Shown here one piece after another: positions 24,466 through 35,224 of a stretch of DNA of 64,000 nucleotides (position 1 is the first letter of the stretch; the number at the start of each line of letters is the position of its first letter). Origin of the DNA: Neisseria dumasiana. Its GTDB lineage: Bacteria; Pseudomonadota; Gammaproteobacteria; Burkholderiales; Neisseriaceae. Location of the stretch: positions 372,001 through 436,000 of the forward strand of contig NZ_CP091509.1 of assembly GCF_022870885.1 (NCBI RefSeq). The letters run 5' to 3'. The position numbers were made by a program, and so were the translations under genes. Below the pieces are notes generated by a model. That model made no database searches. It worked only from the letters and a program-made list of their open reading frames with translations, and was not told the origin of the DNA.

Positions 24466-25851
24466 TTACAACACGCTGAATGCCAAAGCCGACAAAGCAA
24501 AGCCGATAATGGCAATCAGGGTTTGATTGACCGTCCACGTTTTCAGCGTAGTGGGAACATCCATATCCAGCAGGCGGCCCACCAGCCAAAAGCCGGAATC
24601 GTTGAAGTGGCTCACGCCCACCGAACCGGCGGCAGTAGCCAATACGATCGCGGCAAGCTGCCAATCGCTGAATCCGGCTGCGGCAACCGCCGGTGCCATC
24701 AGCGCGGCGGCAGTGGTTAAAGCCACGGTTGCCGAACCTTGCGCGATACGCAGAGCCAAGGCCACCAAGAAGCAGCCCAGCAATACGGGAATACCCAGTT
24801 GCCCCATGCTGTCGGCCAAAGCCTGACCAATGCCGGAAGCACGCAGCACGCCGCCGAACATACCGCCCGCACCGGTAATCAGAATCACCGAGCAAACGGG
24901 GCCGAGTGCGCCGTCGATGGTTTTTTCGAGTGCCGACGCTTTTTCGCCGCGTTTACGCCCCAGCACGAACATCGCAACCAATACCGAAATCAGCAGCGCA
25001 ACCGGTGTCGAACCGATCATACGCAGGGTTTTTACCCATTCGGCGTTGCCGTCGACCATTTTTTCGGCAATCAGCGTGGCTAAGCCGGTGTTGAGGAAAA
25101 TCAGCAACATCGGAATCAGCATAATCCCGATAACCGTGCCGGCTTTGGCAGGTGTTTTAGGCTCGTCGTCATCCTGTTTGCCGCCGCTGAGCAAGTCCGG
25201 CACCGGCACATGAATGCGGCGGCCAAGAAACTGACCCAACAGATAACCGCTGAAATACCAAGTGATGAAGGCCAGCGGCAAACCGAGCAGCAGCACGTGG
25301 CCGATGCTGGCACCGTAAAATTCGGACGCGGCAATCGGCCCCGGATGCGGCGGCAGAAACACGTGCATTACCGAAAATGCGCCGATGGAAGCCAAGCCGT
25401 AAGGCAGAACCGGTGCGTTCATGCGGCGGGCGGTGGCAAACACAATCGGCAGCATCACCACCAAACCGGCATCAAAAAAAATCGGAAAACCGAAAATCAA
25501 GGAAGCCACGCCTAAGGCAAAAGGCGCACGTTTCTCACCGAACGCCCTCACCAAAGCATCGGCCAACGATTGCGCTCCGCCCGATGTTTCCACCAAACGG
25601 CCGAGCATCGCGCCCAGGCCCACCAGCAAAGCCACATTTCCGAGTGTGCCGCCGAAACTTTTCACCAATACATCGCCTACGATACTGCCCATCGGCAGGC
25701 CGGTGGCAATTGCAGTAAGTAGGCTGACGATCATTAAAGTCAGCAGGGCGTGCACGCGGAATTTGATGATCAGCACCAAAATCAGCAGAATCGCCCCGGC
25801 CGCAATGCCGAGCAATTCGCCCGTGCCTAAAGTTTGGGTCCAATTTTCCAT
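24466..25851 (-). CDS. gntP: Gluconate:H+ symporter (GntP family)
   Basis: 461 residues, about twelve to fourteen membrane segments. Family marks are FGGTLGNVALLVGLGAMLGRLVE, FFDAGLVVMLPI, FLPPHPGPIAASEFYGA, GAGGMFGGVLRASGIG, LRIAQGSATVALTTAAALMAP and VSHFNDSGFWLVGRLLDMD. It takes up gluconate and is the first gene of a permease-kinase operon. The 25852-26216 stretch upstream is AT-rich and shows no gene. Confidence 0.93.
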   Translation of the reverse strand: MENWTQTLGTGELLGIAAGAILLILVLIIKFRVHALLTLMIVSLLTAIATGLPMGSIVGDVLVKSFGGTLGNVALLVGLGAMLGRLVETSGGAQSLADALVRAFGEKRAPFALGVASLIFGFPIFFDAGLVVMLPIVFATARRMNAPVLPYGLASIGAFSVMHVFLPPHPGPIAASEFYGASIGHVLLLGLPLAFITWYFSGYLLGQFLGRRIHVPVPDLLSGGKQDDDEPKTPAKAGTVIGIMLIPMLLIFLNTGLATLIAEKMVDGNAEWVKTLRMIGSTPVALLISVLVAMFVLGRKRGEKASALEKTIDGALGPVCSVILITGAGGMFGGVLRASGIGQALADSMGQLGIPVLLGCFLVALALRIAQGSATVALTTAAALMAPAVAAAGFSDWQLAAIVLATAAGSVGVSHFNDSGFWLVGRLLDMDVPTTLKTWTVNQTLIAIIGFALSALAFSVL

Positions 25852-26216
25852 ATATAAATCCTTGTATTTAAGAGTTTGGAAGATAAGAAATTTGTTGATT
25901 TGAAGTTTCGTTTAATTTGTTTTTGTAAAATTTGTCTCAAAGTATTCTAAGGGTGTTTGAATAGCAGATTGCTGATTTAAGTCAACATGGATTGAGGTGT
26001 GGGTTCTTAGTGTTCAAGCCGCCGGAAATCTCATAAGCGTAATGGTTTTGTTTTAAATTTTTTGCATGTGTTGATTCCATGCATTGTCAAACATCGTTGT
26101 CACATGCTTAGTTGAAAAAAGCCTTGGTAAGTTCGCGTGAATACTTCGTTTGAATAGTTTTGAACAGTTTGAGTGTGTCGAATAAACATAAGTATTTACG
26201 CTTAAATAAATTTTCC

Positions 26217-26246
26217 TTGAAATTTCTAAACACGTCATGGTATAGT
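26217..26246 (+). promoter_or_regulatory. Promoter of the ribosomal protein supercluster
   Basis: TTGAAA (26217-26222), 18 bases, TATAGT (26241-26246). It lies about 90 bases before the rplC start and is the only clear promoter there, which fits the absence of rpsJ upstream. Confidence 0.65.
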
Positions 26247-26252
26247 GCGATG

Positions 26253-26269
26253 CTTGGCATTTTGCCAAG
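26253..26269 (+). promoter_or_regulatory. Hairpin at the 5' end of the rplC leader
   Basis: cttggca, three-base loop, tgccaag, starting seven bases after the -10 box, so it would form the very 5' end of the transcript. It could stabilise the RNA or be part of feedback control by a ribosomal protein; there is no T-run, so it is not a terminator. Confidence 0.45.
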
Positions 26270-26334
26270 TATGTATTTTGTGCAATGGCTAATCAATCGT
26301 AATTAGCCCCTTTAAATTAAAAAGGAAAATAATC

Positions 26335-26979
26335 ATGACGTTAGGTCTGGTTGGGCGCAAAGTGGGTATGACACGCGTGTTTAATGAGCAGGGTGCATCT
26401 GTTCCTGTAACCGTGTTGGATATGTCTGCTAACCGCGTCACTCAAGTAAAATCCAAAGATGCCGACGGCTACACTGCCGTACAGGTTACCTTTGGTCAGA
26501 AAAAAGCCAATCGTACCAATAAAGCCGAAGCCGGCCACTTTGCCAAAGCAGGTGTGGAAGCAGGTCGAGGTTTGATTGAGTTTGCTTTGTCTGAAGAAAA
26601 ATTAGGCGAGCTGAAAGCCGGCGATCAAATCACTGTTGATATGTTTCAAGCAGGTCAGCTGGTTGATGTAACCGGTACCTCAAAAGGTAAAGGCTTCTCA
26701 GGTACCATCAAGCGCCACAATTTTGGAGCGCAGCGTACTTCTCACGGTAACTCCCGTTCGCACCGTGTTCCCGGTTCTATTGGTATGGCTCAAGACCCCG
26801 GTCGAGTGTTCCCCGGTAAGCGTATGGCCGGTCAATACGGCAATACGAAATCTACCGTTCAAAACTTGGAAGTAGTCCGTGTGGATGTGGAGCGTCAGCT
26901 GTTGCTGGTTAAGGGTGCTGTTCCTGGTGCGGTAAACAGTGATGTTGTTGTACGTCCCAGCGTGAAAGTAGGTGCGTAA
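26335..26979 (+). CDS. rplC: Ribosomal protein L3
   Basis: 214 residues. It starts [28 protein letters not shown] and contains the central [37 protein letters not shown] loop, which reaches towards the peptidyl transferase centre. AAAAAGGAAAA precedes the start. It is the first gene of the cluster here, where rpsJ would normally come before. It overlaps rplD by one base. Confidence 0.98.
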   Translation: MTLGLVGRKVGMTRVFNEQGASVPVTVLDMSANRVTQVKSKDADGYTAVQVTFGQKKANRTNKAEAGHFAKAGVEAGRGLIEFALSEEKLGELKAGDQITVDMFQAGQLVDVTGTSKGKGFSGTIKRHNFGAQRTSHGNSRSHRVPGSIGMAQDPGRVFPGKRMAGQYGNTKSTVQNLEVVRVDVERQLLLVKGAVPGAVNSDVVVRPSVKVGA

Positions 26980-27599
26980 TGGAATTAAAAGTAATTGATG
27001 CTAAAGGGCAGGTTGCAGGCAGCTTGGCTGTTTCTGATGCTCTGTTTGCCCGTGAGTACAATGAGTCATTGGTGCATCAGCTTGTTACTGCTTTTTTGGC
27101 GAATGCCCGCTCTGGTAACCGTGCTCAAAAAACTCGTGCCGAGGTTAGTCACTCAACTAAAAAGCCTTGGCGTCAAAAAGGTACCGGTCGTGCACGTTCA
27201 GGCATGACTTCTTCTCCTTTGTGGAGAAAAGGTGGCCGCGCATTCCCTAATAAACCGAATGAGAATTTTACTAAAAAAGTAAACCGCAAAATGTACCGTG
27301 CCGGTATGGCAACCATTTTGTCTCAATTGGTTCGGGACGAGCGTTTGTTTGTTATTGAGTCGCTCAATGCCCAAACACCTAAAACCAAAGAGTTTGCCGA
27401 GCAAGTGAAAAACTTGGGTTTGGAACAGGTTTTATTTGTAACTAAGCAGCTGGATGAAAATGTTTATTTAGCTTCACGTAACCTGCCTAATGTGCTGGTT
27501 TTGGAAGCTCAGCAAATTGATCCTTATAGCTTGCTGCGTTATAAAAAAGTAGTGATTACTAAAGAAGCAATAGCGCAGTTAGAGGAGCAATGGGTATGA
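26979..27599 (+). CDS. rplD: Ribosomal protein L4
   Basis: 206 residues. The extended loop with [26 protein letters not shown] lines the exit tunnel. In enterobacteria L4 also represses the S10 operon; whether it does so here is unknown. Its TGA overlaps the rplW start in ATGA. Confidence 0.98.
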   Translation: MELKVIDAKGQVAGSLAVSDALFAREYNESLVHQLVTAFLANARSGNRAQKTRAEVSHSTKKPWRQKGTGRARSGMTSSPLWRKGGRAFPNKPNENFTKKVNRKMYRAGMATILSQLVRDERLFVIESLNAQTPKTKEFAEQVKNLGLEQVLFVTKQLDENVYLASRNLPNVLVLEAQQIDPYSLLRYKKVVITKEAIAQLEEQWV

Positions 27600-27910
27600 A
27601 TCAACAACGTTTAACACAAGTGATTTTGGCTCCTGTTGTTTCTGAAAAAAGCAATCTGCTGGCAGAAAAGCGTAATCAGATGACTTTTAAAGTGTTGCCG
27701 AATGCAACTAAACAGGAAATTAAAGCCGCTGTGGAGTTTTTGTTTGGTGTGGAAGTTGCTTCTGTGACTACCGTTACCACTAAAGGTAAAACCAAGCGCT
27801 TTGGCCGCACCTTGGGTCGCCGCAGCGATGTTAAAAAAGCTTATGTAAGCTTGGCTGCCGGGCAGGAATTGGATTTGGAAGCCGCTGCTGCAGCTGCAGA
27901 TAAGGAATAA
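27596..27910 (+). CDS. rplW: Ribosomal protein L23
   Basis: 104 residues from the ATG at 27596 (overlapping the rplD stop) rather than the in-frame ATG at 27590. It has [23 protein letters not shown] and the [23 protein letters not shown] loop. It ends in an Ala-rich tail, [10 protein letters not shown]. It is the docking site for SRP and trigger factor at the tunnel exit. Confidence 0.97.
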   Translation: MNQQRLTQVILAPVVSEKSNLLAEKRNQMTFKVLPNATKQEIKAAVEFLFGVEVASVTTVTTKGKTKRFGRTLGRRSDVKKAYVSLAAGQELDLEAAAAAADKE

Positions 27911-27915
27911 GTAAC

Positions 27916-28749
27916 ATGGCTATTGTAAAAATGAAGCCAACCTCTGCTGGTCGCCGCGGCATGGTTCGTGTAACCACTGAAGGTTTGCATAAAGGTGCTC
28001 CGTACGCTGCACTGCTTGAAAAGAAAAACTCTACAGCCGGTCGTAACAATAATGGTCATATTACCACTCGCCATAAAGGTGGTGGACATAAACACCATTA
28101 CCGTATTGTAGATTTCAAACGTAATAAAGACGGCATTCCTGCTAAGGTTGAGCGTATTGAATACGATCCGAACCGCACTGCACATATTGCATTGTTGTGC
28201 TATGCAGACGGTGAACGTCGCTACATTATTGCTCCTCGAGGTATTAAAGCCGGTGCGGTATTGGTATCTGGTGCGGAGTCTGCAATCAAGGTAGGTAATA
28301 CTTTGCCGATCCGTAATATTCCTGTGGGTACCACAATTCACTGCATTGAAATGAAGCCCGGTAAAGGCGCACAGATTGCCCGCTCTGCCGGTGCATCTGC
28401 TGTGTTGTTGGCTAAAGAAGGAATTTATGCTCAAGTACGTTTGCGTTCAGGCGAGGTTCGCAAGATTCATGTAGATTGTCGTGCTACCATTGGTGAAGTC
28501 GGTAATGAAGAGCAAAGTCTGAAGAAAATCGGTAAGGCTGGTGCCAATCGTTGGCGCGGTATTCGTCCGACAGTTCGCGGTGTGGTAATGAACCCTGTAG
28601 ATCACCCGCATGGTGGTGGTGAGGGACGTACCGGTGAAGCTCGTGAACCTGTGAGTCCATGGGGTACACCTTCTAAAGGCTACCGTACTCGTAACAATAA
28701 ACGCACGGACAATATGATTGTTCGCCGCCGTTACTCAAATAAAGGTTAA
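27916..28749 (+). CDS. rplB: Ribosomal protein L2
   Basis: 277 residues, usual length. The C-terminal [14 protein letters not shown] with the conserved histidine near the peptidyl transferase centre is intact. It starts five bases after rplW. Confidence 0.98.
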
Positions 28750-28754
28750 TTAAT

Positions 28755-29033
28755 ATGGCTCGTTCATTGAAAAAAGGTCCATATGTAGACCTGCATTTGC
28801 TGAAAAAAGTAGATGCGGCTCGTGCAAGTAATGATAAGCGTCCGATCAAGACTTGGTCGCGTCGTTCTACTATTTTGCCTGATTTTATCGGTTTAACTAT
28901 CGCTGTTCATAACGGACGTACTCATGTTCCTGTTTTCATCAGTGACAATATGGTTGGTCATAAATTAGGTGAGTTCTCATTGACCCGTACCTTTAAAGGC
29001 CATTTGGCTGATAAAAAGGCTAAAAAGAAATAA
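28755..29033 (+). CDS. rpsS: Ribosomal protein S19
   Basis: 92 residues. It begins [12 protein letters not shown] and has [32 protein letters not shown] and the [11 protein letters not shown] motif. It binds in the 30S head next to S13. Confidence 0.98.
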
Positions 29034-29041
29034 GGTGAATC

Positions 29042-29371
29042 ATGAGAGTAAGTGCACAACATAAAAATGCCCGCATTTCTGCACAAAAGGCTCGTTTAGT
29101 TGCAGATTTGATTCGTGGTAAAGACGTTGCCCAAGCTTTAAATATCTTGGCATTTAGCCCTAAAAAAGGTGCTGAACTTGTTAAGAAAGTACTGGAATCT
29201 GCAATTGCAAATGCAGAACACAATGAAGGTGCTGATATTGACGAGTTAAAAGTGGTAACCATTTTTGTTGACAAAGGTCCTAGCTTGAAACGTTTTCAAG
29301 CACGTGCCAAAGGTCGTGGTAACCGCATTGAAAAACAAACTTGTCACATCAATGTGACAGTAGGTAATTAA
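29042..29371 (+). CDS. rplV: Ribosomal protein L22
   Basis: 109 residues. It begins [26 protein letters not shown]; the beta-hairpin region [17 protein letters not shown] reaches into the exit tunnel and is where macrolide-resistance changes occur in Neisseria. No duplication is visible in it. Confidence 0.98.
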   Translation: MRVSAQHKNARISAQKARLVADLIRGKDVAQALNILAFSPKKGAELVKKVLESAIANAEHNEGADIDELKVVTIFVDKGPSLKRFQARAKGRGNRIEKQTCHINVTVGN

Positions 29372-29380
29372 GGAAAAGCT

Positions 29381-30082
29381 ATGGGACAAAAGATTAATCC
29401 TACCGGCTTTCGCTTGGCGGTAACTAAAGACTGGTCTTCAAAATGGTTTGCTAAAAGTAGTGATTTTCCTACTGTTTTAAAACAAGATATCGATGTTCGC
29501 GAGTATTTGCGTAAGCGCTTGGCAAATGCTTCGGTAGGTCGCGTTGTAATTGAGCGTCCTGCAAAATCTGCCCGTATTACTATTCACTCAGCTCGTCCTG
29601 GTGTTGTAATTGGTAGAAAAGGCGAAGATATCGAAGTTCTGAAACGTGATTTGCAAAAATTAATGGGTGTGCCCGTTCATGTAAATATCGAAGAAATTCG
29701 TAAACCTGAATTGGATGCTCAAATTATTGCTGATGGTATCGCACAACAGCTTGAAAAGCGTGTTCAGTTCCGCCGTGCTATGAAACGTGCAATGCAAAAT
29801 GCAATGCGTGTTGGAGCTAAAGGTATCAAAATTATGACATCTGGCCGCTTGAATGGTGCTGATATTGCTCGTAGTGAATGGTATCGTGAAGGTCGAGTGC
29901 CTTTGCATACTTTGCGTGCAAATGTTGATTATGCGACCAGTGAAGCTCATACAACCTATGGTGTTTTAGGTTTGAAAGTTTGGGTTTATACAGGCGAAGG
30001 TAACGAAAAAGTTTCCCAAGCGAAACCTGAGCAAGAAAAAAGACAAAGAAAGGTAGGAGGCCGTCATGCTGCAGCCAACTAG
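29381..30082 (+). CDS. rpsC: Ribosomal protein S3
   Basis: 233 residues. It begins [12 protein letters not shown]; the KH domain carries [15 protein letters not shown]. The last 17 bases overlap the start of rplP in another frame. Confidence 0.98.
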   Translation: MGQKINPTGFRLAVTKDWSSKWFAKSSDFPTVLKQDIDVREYLRKRLANASVGRVVIERPAKSARITIHSARPGVVIGRKGEDIEVLKRDLQKLMGVPVHVNIEEIRKPELDAQIIADGIAQQLEKRVQFRRAMKRAMQNAMRVGAKGIKIMTSGRLNGADIARSEWYREGRVPLHTLRANVDYATSEAHTTYGVLGLKVWVYTGEGNEKVSQAKPEQEKRQRKVGGRHAAAN

Positions 30083-30482
30083 ACTTAAATATCGAAAACA
30101 GCATAAAGGTCGTAACACCGGTATTGCTACTCGAGGAAATAAAGTAAGCTTCGGTGAGTTTGGCTTAAAAGCGGTTGGTCGTGGTCGTTTGACTGCCCGC
30201 CAAATTGAGGCTGCACGTCGTACAATGACCCGTCACATTAAACGTGGTGGTCGCATTTGGATTCGAGTGTTTCCTGATAAACCGATTACATCTAAGCCTG
30301 CAGAAGTTCGTATGGGTGGCGGTAAAGGTTCTCCTGAGTACTACGTTGCCGAAATTCAACCAGGTAAAATGTTGTACGAAATGGATGGTGTTCCTGAGGC
30401 TTTGGCTCGTGAAGCATTTGAGTTGGCCTCTGCTAAACTGCCGATTCCGACAGTATTCGTAGTAAGACAGGTAGGTCAATAA
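30066..30482 (+). CDS. rplP: Ribosomal protein L16
   Basis: 138 residues, beginning [19 protein letters not shown] as in other Neisseria. The start lies inside the end of rpsC, with AGGAGG at 30056-30061 as an ideal ribosome site, so translation is coupled by overlap. Confidence 0.97.
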   Translation: MLQPTRLKYRKQHKGRNTGIATRGNKVSFGEFGLKAVGRGRLTARQIEAARRTMTRHIKRGGRIWIRVFPDKPITSKPAEVRMGGGKGSPEYYVAEIQPGKMLYEMDGVPEALAREAFELASAKLPIPTVFVVRQVGQ

Positions 30483-30673
30483 TGAAAGCGAATGAACTAA
30501 AAGACAAATCGGTTGAGCAATTAAACGCAGATTTGCTTGGTTTGCTAAAAACCCAGTTTGGCCTGCGCATGCAAAATGCTACTGGTCAATTAGGTAAGCC
30601 GAGTGAATTAAAAAGAGTACGTCGCGAAATTGCCCGTATTAAAACCATTTTAACTGAAAAAGGTGCTAAGTAA
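30482..30673 (+). CDS. rpmC: Ribosomal protein L29
   Basis: 63 residues: [31 protein letters not shown], then the second helix. It touches rplP and rpsQ by single-base overlaps. Confidence 0.97.
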   Translation: MKANELKDKSVEQLNADLLGLLKTQFGLRMQNATGQLGKPSELKRVRREIARIKTILTEKGAK

Positions 30674-30936
30674 TGAGCGAATCAAAAAATGTTCGTACTT
30701 TGCAAGGCAAAGTGGTTAGCGACAAAATGGACAAAACAGTAACCGTTTTGGTGGAGCGAAAAGTAAAGCACCCCTTATATGGTAAAATTATCCGCCGTTC
30801 TACCAAGATTCATGCTCATGACGAGCAAAATCAATATGGCATTGGAGATGTGGTTGTGATTGAAGAAAGTCGTCCTCTGTCAAAAACTAAATCTTGGGTT
30901 GTTAAAGAGTTGTTGGAAAAAGCGCGCTCTGTTTAA
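30673..30936 (+). CDS. rpsQ: Ribosomal protein S17
   Basis: 87 residues with [31 protein letters not shown]. It is the last gene before the 227-bp gap that separates the S10-type and spc-type parts of the cluster. Confidence 0.97.
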   Translation: MSESKNVRTLQGKVVSDKMDKTVTVLVERKVKHPLYGKIIRRSTKIHAHDEQNQYGIGDVVVIEESRPLSKTKSWVVKELLEKARSV

Positions 30937-31163
30937 AATTTTAAACAGTAATGCTTTAAAATGGAAACGAAGTCTTGCATCAATAGCAATTTGCATGTAA
31001 ACTTCGTTTCTTCTCTTCAGTTTCTCTTTGAGAACTTTCTCCCTTCGGGATCCAAGACTGGTTTGCTAGAACCTAATATAGGTTTCAGTTAAGTATTGTA
31101 AATTTCATGTTGCAAAACTAGCTGAAAAAGGTAAATTAAGTTGGTTTTTTAAAAGGTAATAAA
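30937..31163 (+). promoter_or_regulatory. 227-bp structured gap between rpsQ and rplN
   Basis: No ORF is seen. ggaaacgaag (30962-30971) pairs with cttcgtttc (31002-31010). A small palindrome, aacctaatataggtt, lies at 31070-31084, and the loop-like cccttcggg at 31042-31050. The neighbouring genes have spacers of 0-20 bases, so this gap is exceptional. It may hold a processing site, an attenuator, or a promoter and leader for the spc part; I see no convincing -35/-10 pair. Confidence 0.5.
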
Positions 31164-31532
31164 ATGATTCAAATGCAGACCATTTTAGATGTGGCTGATA
31201 ACTCTGGTGCGCGCCGTGTAATGTGCATCAAAGTGTTAGGTGGATCTAAGCGTCGTTATGCTTCGGTTGGCGACATTATTAAAGTTGCAGTTAAGGATGC
31301 GGCTCCGCGTGGTCGTGTGAAAAAGGGTGATGTATTTAATGCTGTTGTAGTTCGCACTGCAAAAGGTGTGCGTCGTCCTGATGGTGCACTGATTAAATTT
31401 GATAATAATGCGGCTGTTTTATTGAATAATAAGCTTGAGCCTTTAGGTACTCGTATTTTTGGCCCGGTTACTCGTGAGCTGCGTACGGAGCGCTTTATGA
31501 AAATTGTTTCATTGGCACCTGAGGTATTATAA
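31164..31532 (+). CDS. rplN: Ribosomal protein L14
   Basis: 122 residues: [37 protein letters not shown]. It starts the spc-type part of the cluster after the 227-bp gap. Confidence 0.98.
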   Translation: MIQMQTILDVADNSGARRVMCIKVLGGSKRRYASVGDIIKVAVKDAAPRGRVKKGDVFNAVVVRTAKGVRRPDGALIKFDNNAAVLLNNKLEPLGTRIFGPVTRELRTERFMKIVSLAPEVL

Positions 31533-31548
31533 GGAAGGAATAACGGCG

Positions 31549-31872
31549 ATGAACAAAATTATTAAAGGCGACCAAGTAATTGTGATTGCTGGTAAAGATA
31601 AAGGTAAACAAGGTCAAGTGGTAAAGGTTTTAGGCGACAAGGTTATTGTTGAAGGTATTAATGTTGTTAATCGTCATCAGAAGCCAAATCCTATGCGCGG
31701 TATTGAGGGCGGTATTGTTGTGAAAAACATGCCTTTAGCTATTTCTAATATTGCTATTCTTAATCCTGAAACAAATAAAGCTGACCGTGTTGGTATCAAG
31801 TTGGTTGAGAGTGATGGCAAAGTAAAGCGTGTCCGCTTCTTCAAATCTAATGGCTCTATCATTGGGGCATAA
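31549..31872 (+). CDS. rplX: Ribosomal protein L24
   Basis: 107 residues from ATG 31549, with AAGGAAGG upstream; a longer frame from 31504 overlaps rplN and is not used. It carries the KOW motif [20 protein letters not shown] and [15 protein letters not shown]. Confidence 0.97.
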   Translation: MNKIIKGDQVIVIAGKDKGKQGQVVKVLGDKVIVEGINVVNRHQKPNPMRGIEGGIVVKNMPLAISNIAILNPETNKADRVGIKLVESDGKVKRVRFFKSNGSIIGA

Positions 31873-31881
31873 GGAGATAAT

Positions 31882-32421
31882 ATGGCTCGTTTGAGAGAGT
31901 TTTATAGCAGTACTGTGGTGCCGGAATTGATGAAGCAATTTGGTTATAAGTCAATTATGGAAGTGCCTCGTATTGAGAAAATTACATTGAATATGGGTGT
32001 TGGTGAAGCTGTTGCTGATAAGAAAGTTATGGAGCATGCTGTTGCCGATTTGGAAAAAATTGCTGGTCAAAAACCAGTAGTGACTGTTGCTCGTAAATCA
32101 ATTGCGGGTTTTAAGATTCGTGATAACTATCCGGTAGGTTGTAAAGTTACTTTGCGTCGTGACCAGATGTTTGAATTTTTGGATCGCTTGGTTACTATTG
32201 CCTTGCCTCGTGTACGTGATTTCCGTGGAGTTAGCGGTAAATCTTTTGATGGTAGTGGTAACTATAATATGGGTGTGCGTGAGCAAATCATTTTCCCGGA
32301 AATTGAATATGACAAAATTGATGCTTTGCGTGGTTTGAACATTACTATTACAACAACTGCTAAGACTGATGAAGAAGCAAAAGCTTTGTTATCATTGTTT
32401 AAGTTTCCGTTTAAAGGATAA
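31882..32421 (+). CDS. rplE: Ribosomal protein L5
   Basis: 179 residues, usual length. It has [43 protein letters not shown] and the 5S-binding region. It is preceded by AAGGAGATAA. Confidence 0.98.
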   Translation: MARLREFYSSTVVPELMKQFGYKSIMEVPRIEKITLNMGVGEAVADKKVMEHAVADLEKIAGQKPVVTVARKSIAGFKIRDNYPVGCKVTLRRDQMFEFLDRLVTIALPRVRDFRGVSGKSFDGSGNYNMGVREQIIFPEIEYDKIDALRGLNITITTTAKTDEEAKALLSLFKFPFKG

Positions 32422-32424
32422 TTC

Positions 32425-32730
32425 ATGGCTAAAAAAGCACTTATCAATCGCGAATTAAAACGCGTTGCTCTGGCGAAAAAATATGCCGCTAAGCGTGAGG
32501 CTATTTTTGCTATTATTAATGATTCAAATGCTTCGGATGAAGAACGTTTTGAAGCTCGTTTGAAACTTCAAGCCATTCCTCGTAATGCTGCACCTGTACG
32601 TCAGCGTCGTCGCTGTGCTCTTACAGGGCGCCCTCGTGGTACCTTCCGTAAGTTTGGTTTGGGTCGTATTAAAATCCGTGAAATTGCTATGCGTGGCGAG
32701 ATTCCGGGTGTTGTTAAAGCTAGCTGGTAA
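32425..32730 (+). CDS. rpsN: Ribosomal protein S14
   Basis: 101 residues, the long zinc-free form without CxxC pairs. The C-terminal [24 protein letters not shown] is conserved. It starts three bases after rplE. Confidence 0.98.
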   Translation: MAKKALINRELKRVALAKKYAAKREAIFAIINDSNASDEERFEARLKLQAIPRNAAPVRQRRRCALTGRPRGTFRKFGLGRIKIREIAMRGEIPGVVKASW

Positions 32731-32746
32731 TAGGAGTAATAATTAT

Positions 32747-33139
32747 ATGAGTATGCATGATCCTATTTCCGATATGTTGACTCGTATCCGAAATGCACAG
32801 CGTGCAAACAAAGTTGCCGTTTCTATGCCTTCTTCTAAATTGAAATGCGCCATTGCTAAAGTATTGAAAGAAGAGGGTTACATTGAAGATTTTTCAGTTT
32901 CGAATGACTTGAAACCTGTTTTGGAAATTCAATTGAAATATTATGCAGGTCGCCCTGTTATTGAGCAGATTAAACGTGTATCACGTCCTGGTTTGCGTAT
33001 TTATAAAGCCTCTAATGAAATTCCGAATGTAATGAATGGCTTGGGTGTGGCTATTGTAAGCACTTCTAAGGGTATAATGACAGATCGTAAAGCTCGCTCG
33101 GAAGGTGTCGGTGGTGAGTTATTGTGTATTGTTGCCTAG
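32747..33139 (+). CDS. rpsH: Ribosomal protein S8
   Basis: 130 residues from ATG 32747, with AGGAG upstream; the longer frame from 32585 runs over rpsN. It begins [18 protein letters not shown] and ends [16 protein letters not shown]. In enterobacteria S8 represses the spc operon by binding near rplE; this is not tested here. Confidence 0.97.
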   Translation: MSMHDPISDMLTRIRNAQRANKVAVSMPSSKLKCAIAKVLKEEGYIEDFSVSNDLKPVLEIQLKYYAGRPVIEQIKRVSRPGLRIYKASNEIPNVMNGLGVAIVSTSKGIMTDRKARSEGVGGELLCIVA

Positions 33140-33154
33140 GTGGGAGATTTTAAG

Positions 33155-33688
33155 ATGTCACGTGTAGCTAAAAATCCAGTGACTGTTCCTGCTGGGGTTG
33201 AAGTAAAGTTTGGAACAGATTCCATTGTAGTTAAAGGTAAAAACGGTGAGTTATCTTTACCTTTATCTGCTGATGTTTCAATTGAATTAAACGAAGGTGA
33301 ATTAACTTTTACCGCAAAGAACAATACTAAGCAGGCAAATGCTATGTCTGGTACCGTTCGTGCTTTAGTCAATAATATGGTTAAAGGTGTTTCTGAAGGC
33401 TTTGAGAAGAAATTGCAACTTATTGGCGTGGGCTATCGAGCCCAAGCTCAAGGTAATGTGTTGAATCTTTCTTTAGGTTTTTCTCATCCTGTTGTTCATG
33501 AAATGCCTGAGGGTGTTTCAGTGCAAACGCCAAGTCAAACAGAGATTGTTTTGACTGGTGCGGATAAACAAGTTGTTGGTCAAGTTGCTGCGGAAATTCG
33601 CTCATATCGTTCACCTGAACCTTATAAAGGTAAAGGCGTTCGCTATGTTGGGGAAGTAGTAGTAATGAAAGAAGCCAAGAAAAAATAA
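33155..33688 (+). CDS. rplF: Ribosomal protein L6
   Basis: 177 residues from ATG 33155, with a GGGAG site upstream. It begins [17 protein letters not shown] and ends with the conserved [29 protein letters not shown]. Confidence 0.97.
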   Translation: MSRVAKNPVTVPAGVEVKFGTDSIVVKGKNGELSLPLSADVSIELNEGELTFTAKNNTKQANAMSGTVRALVNNMVKGVSEGFEKKLQLIGVGYRAQAQGNVLNLSLGFSHPVVHEMPEGVSVQTPSQTEIVLTGADKQVVGQVAAEIRSYRSPEPYKGKGVRYVGEVVVMKEAKKK

Positions 33689-33702
33689 TTGAGGTTTTCC
33701 TA

Positions 33703-34056
33703 ATGAATAAACATGTAACCCGACTGCGTCGTGCTCGTAAAACTCGTGCTCGTATTGCAGATTTAAAAATGGTTAGATTGTGCGTATTTCGTTCAAACAG
33801 CCATATTTATGCACAAGTTATTAGTGCCGAAGGTAATAAAGTTTTGGCTCAAGCTTCAACTTTGGAGGCTGAAGTACGTAATAATCTAAAGTCAGGTGGT
33901 AATATTGAGGCAGCTGCGATTGTAGGTAAGCGAATTGCTGAAAAGGCTAAAGCTGTTGGTGTTGATAAAGTTGCTTTTGATCGTTCTGGTTTTCAATATC
34001 ATGGTCGCGTGAAGGCTTTGGCTGAGGCTGCGCGTGAAAATGGCTTAAGCTTCTAA
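33703..34056 (+). CDS. rplR: Ribosomal protein L18
   Basis: 117 residues: [34 protein letters not shown] and the end [25 protein letters not shown]. It binds 5S rRNA with L5. Confidence 0.98.
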   Translation: MNKHVTRLRRARKTRARIADLKMVRLCVFRSNSHIYAQVISAEGNKVLAQASTLEAEVRNNLKSGGNIEAAAIVGKRIAEKAKAVGVDKVAFDRSGFQYHGRVKALAEAARENGLSF

Positions 34057-34074
34057 AAGATTTGGAGATTTCAA

Positions 34075-34596
34075 ATGGCAAAACATGAAATTGAAGAGCG
34101 CGGTGACGGCTTAATTGAGAAAATGGTAGCTGTAAATCGTGTAACAAAAGTAGTTAAAGGCGGACGCATTATGGCTTTTTCGGCTTTAACAGTGGTTGGT
34201 GACGGAGATGGCCGTATCGGCATGGGTAAAGGGAAATCAAAAGAAGTTCCCGTAGCCGTGCAAAAAGCGATGGATCAAGCTCGTCGTTCGATGATTAAGA
34301 TACCATTAAAAAATGGTACAATTCATCATGAAGTAATCGGTAAACACGGCGCAACTCGTGTATTTATGCAACCTGCTAAAGAAGGTAGTGGTGTTAAGGC
34401 TGGTGGTCCGATGCGTTTAGTATTCGATGCGATGGGTATTCATAACATTTCTGCAAAAGTGCACGGTTCTACAAATCCTTATAATATTGTGCGTGCTACT
34501 TTAGATGGCTTATCGAAGTTATACACTCCTGCTGATATTGCTGCTAAACGTGGATTGACTGTTGAAGATATTTTAGGAGTCAATGGTAATGACTGA
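34075..34596 (+). CDS. rpsE: Ribosomal protein S5
   Basis: 173 residues. The N-terminal loop [32 protein letters not shown] is the region where spectinomycin-resistance changes occur in Neisseria; no deletion is apparent. It overlaps rpmD by eight bases. Confidence 0.98.
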   Translation: MAKHEIEERGDGLIEKMVAVNRVTKVVKGGRIMAFSALTVVGDGDGRIGMGKGKSKEVPVAVQKAMDQARRSMIKIPLKNGTIHHEVIGKHGATRVFMQPAKEGSGVKAGGPMRLVFDAMGIHNISAKVHGSTNPYNIVRATLDGLSKLYTPADIAAKRGLTVEDILGVNGND

Positions 34597-34774
34597 GCAA
34601 AAAAAAATTAGAGTAACTTTGGCAAAAAGTTTAATCGGTACTATCCAGTCTCATCGTGCTTGTGCGCGCGGATTAGGCTTGCGGCATCGCGAACATACTG
34701 TTGAGGTTTTGGATACTCCTGAAAATCGTGGCATGATTAATAAGATCAGCTATCTATTAAAAGTGGAGTCTTAA
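34589..34774 (+). CDS. rpmD: Ribosomal protein L30
   Basis: 61 residues from ATG 34589 inside the end of rpsE; an ATG at 34583 is also in frame. AGGAGT at 34575 serves as ribosome site. It has [25 protein letters not shown]. Confidence 0.96.
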   Translation: MTEQKKIRVTLAKSLIGTIQSHRACARGLGLRHREHTVEVLDTPENRGMINKISYLLKVES

Positions 34775-34776
34775 TA

Positions 34777-35211
34777 ATGTTTTTAAATACTATTCAACCT
34801 GCTGAAGGCTCAACTCATTCTAAGCGGCGTGTTGGCCGTGGTATTGGTAGTGGTTTAGGAAAAACTGGTGGGCGTGGCCATAAAGGTCAAAAAAGCCGTT
34901 CTGGCGGTTTCCATAAAGTAGGCTTTGAAGGTGGACAAATGCCTTTGCAGCGACGTCTGCCTAAGCGTGGCTTTAAGTCTTCATCAACGGCTAAAAATGC
35001 AGAAATTACTTTGAATGAGTTATCGTTAATTGCAGTTGATGTAATTGATTTGTTAACTTTAAAACAAGTTCGCTTGGTTGATTCGCGTGCTCAAAGCGTT
35101 AAAGTGATTGCTTCCGGTGAGATTCAAAAAGCAATTGTTTTAAAAGGTGTTAAAGCTACAGCAGGTGCGAAAGCAGCAATTGAGGCTGCTGGTGGAAAAA
35201 TTGAAGAATAA
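34777..35211 (+). CDS. rplO: Ribosomal protein L15
   Basis: 144 residues with the Gly/Arg-rich [25 protein letters not shown] start and [17 protein letters not shown]. It starts two bases after rpmD. Confidence 0.98.
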   Translation: MFLNTIQPAEGSTHSKRRVGRGIGSGLGKTGGRGHKGQKSRSGGFHKVGFEGGQMPLQRRLPKRGFKSSSTAKNAEITLNELSLIAVDVIDLLTLKQVRLVDSRAQSVKVIASGEIQKAIVLKGVKATAGAKAAIEAAGGKIEE

Positions 35212-35224
35212 GGCTTAGATTTAA

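Noticed and set aside
26053..26296. Short minus-strand frames upstream of rplC
   Set aside because: They cover the rplC promoter and leader, and are low-complexity and AT-driven.
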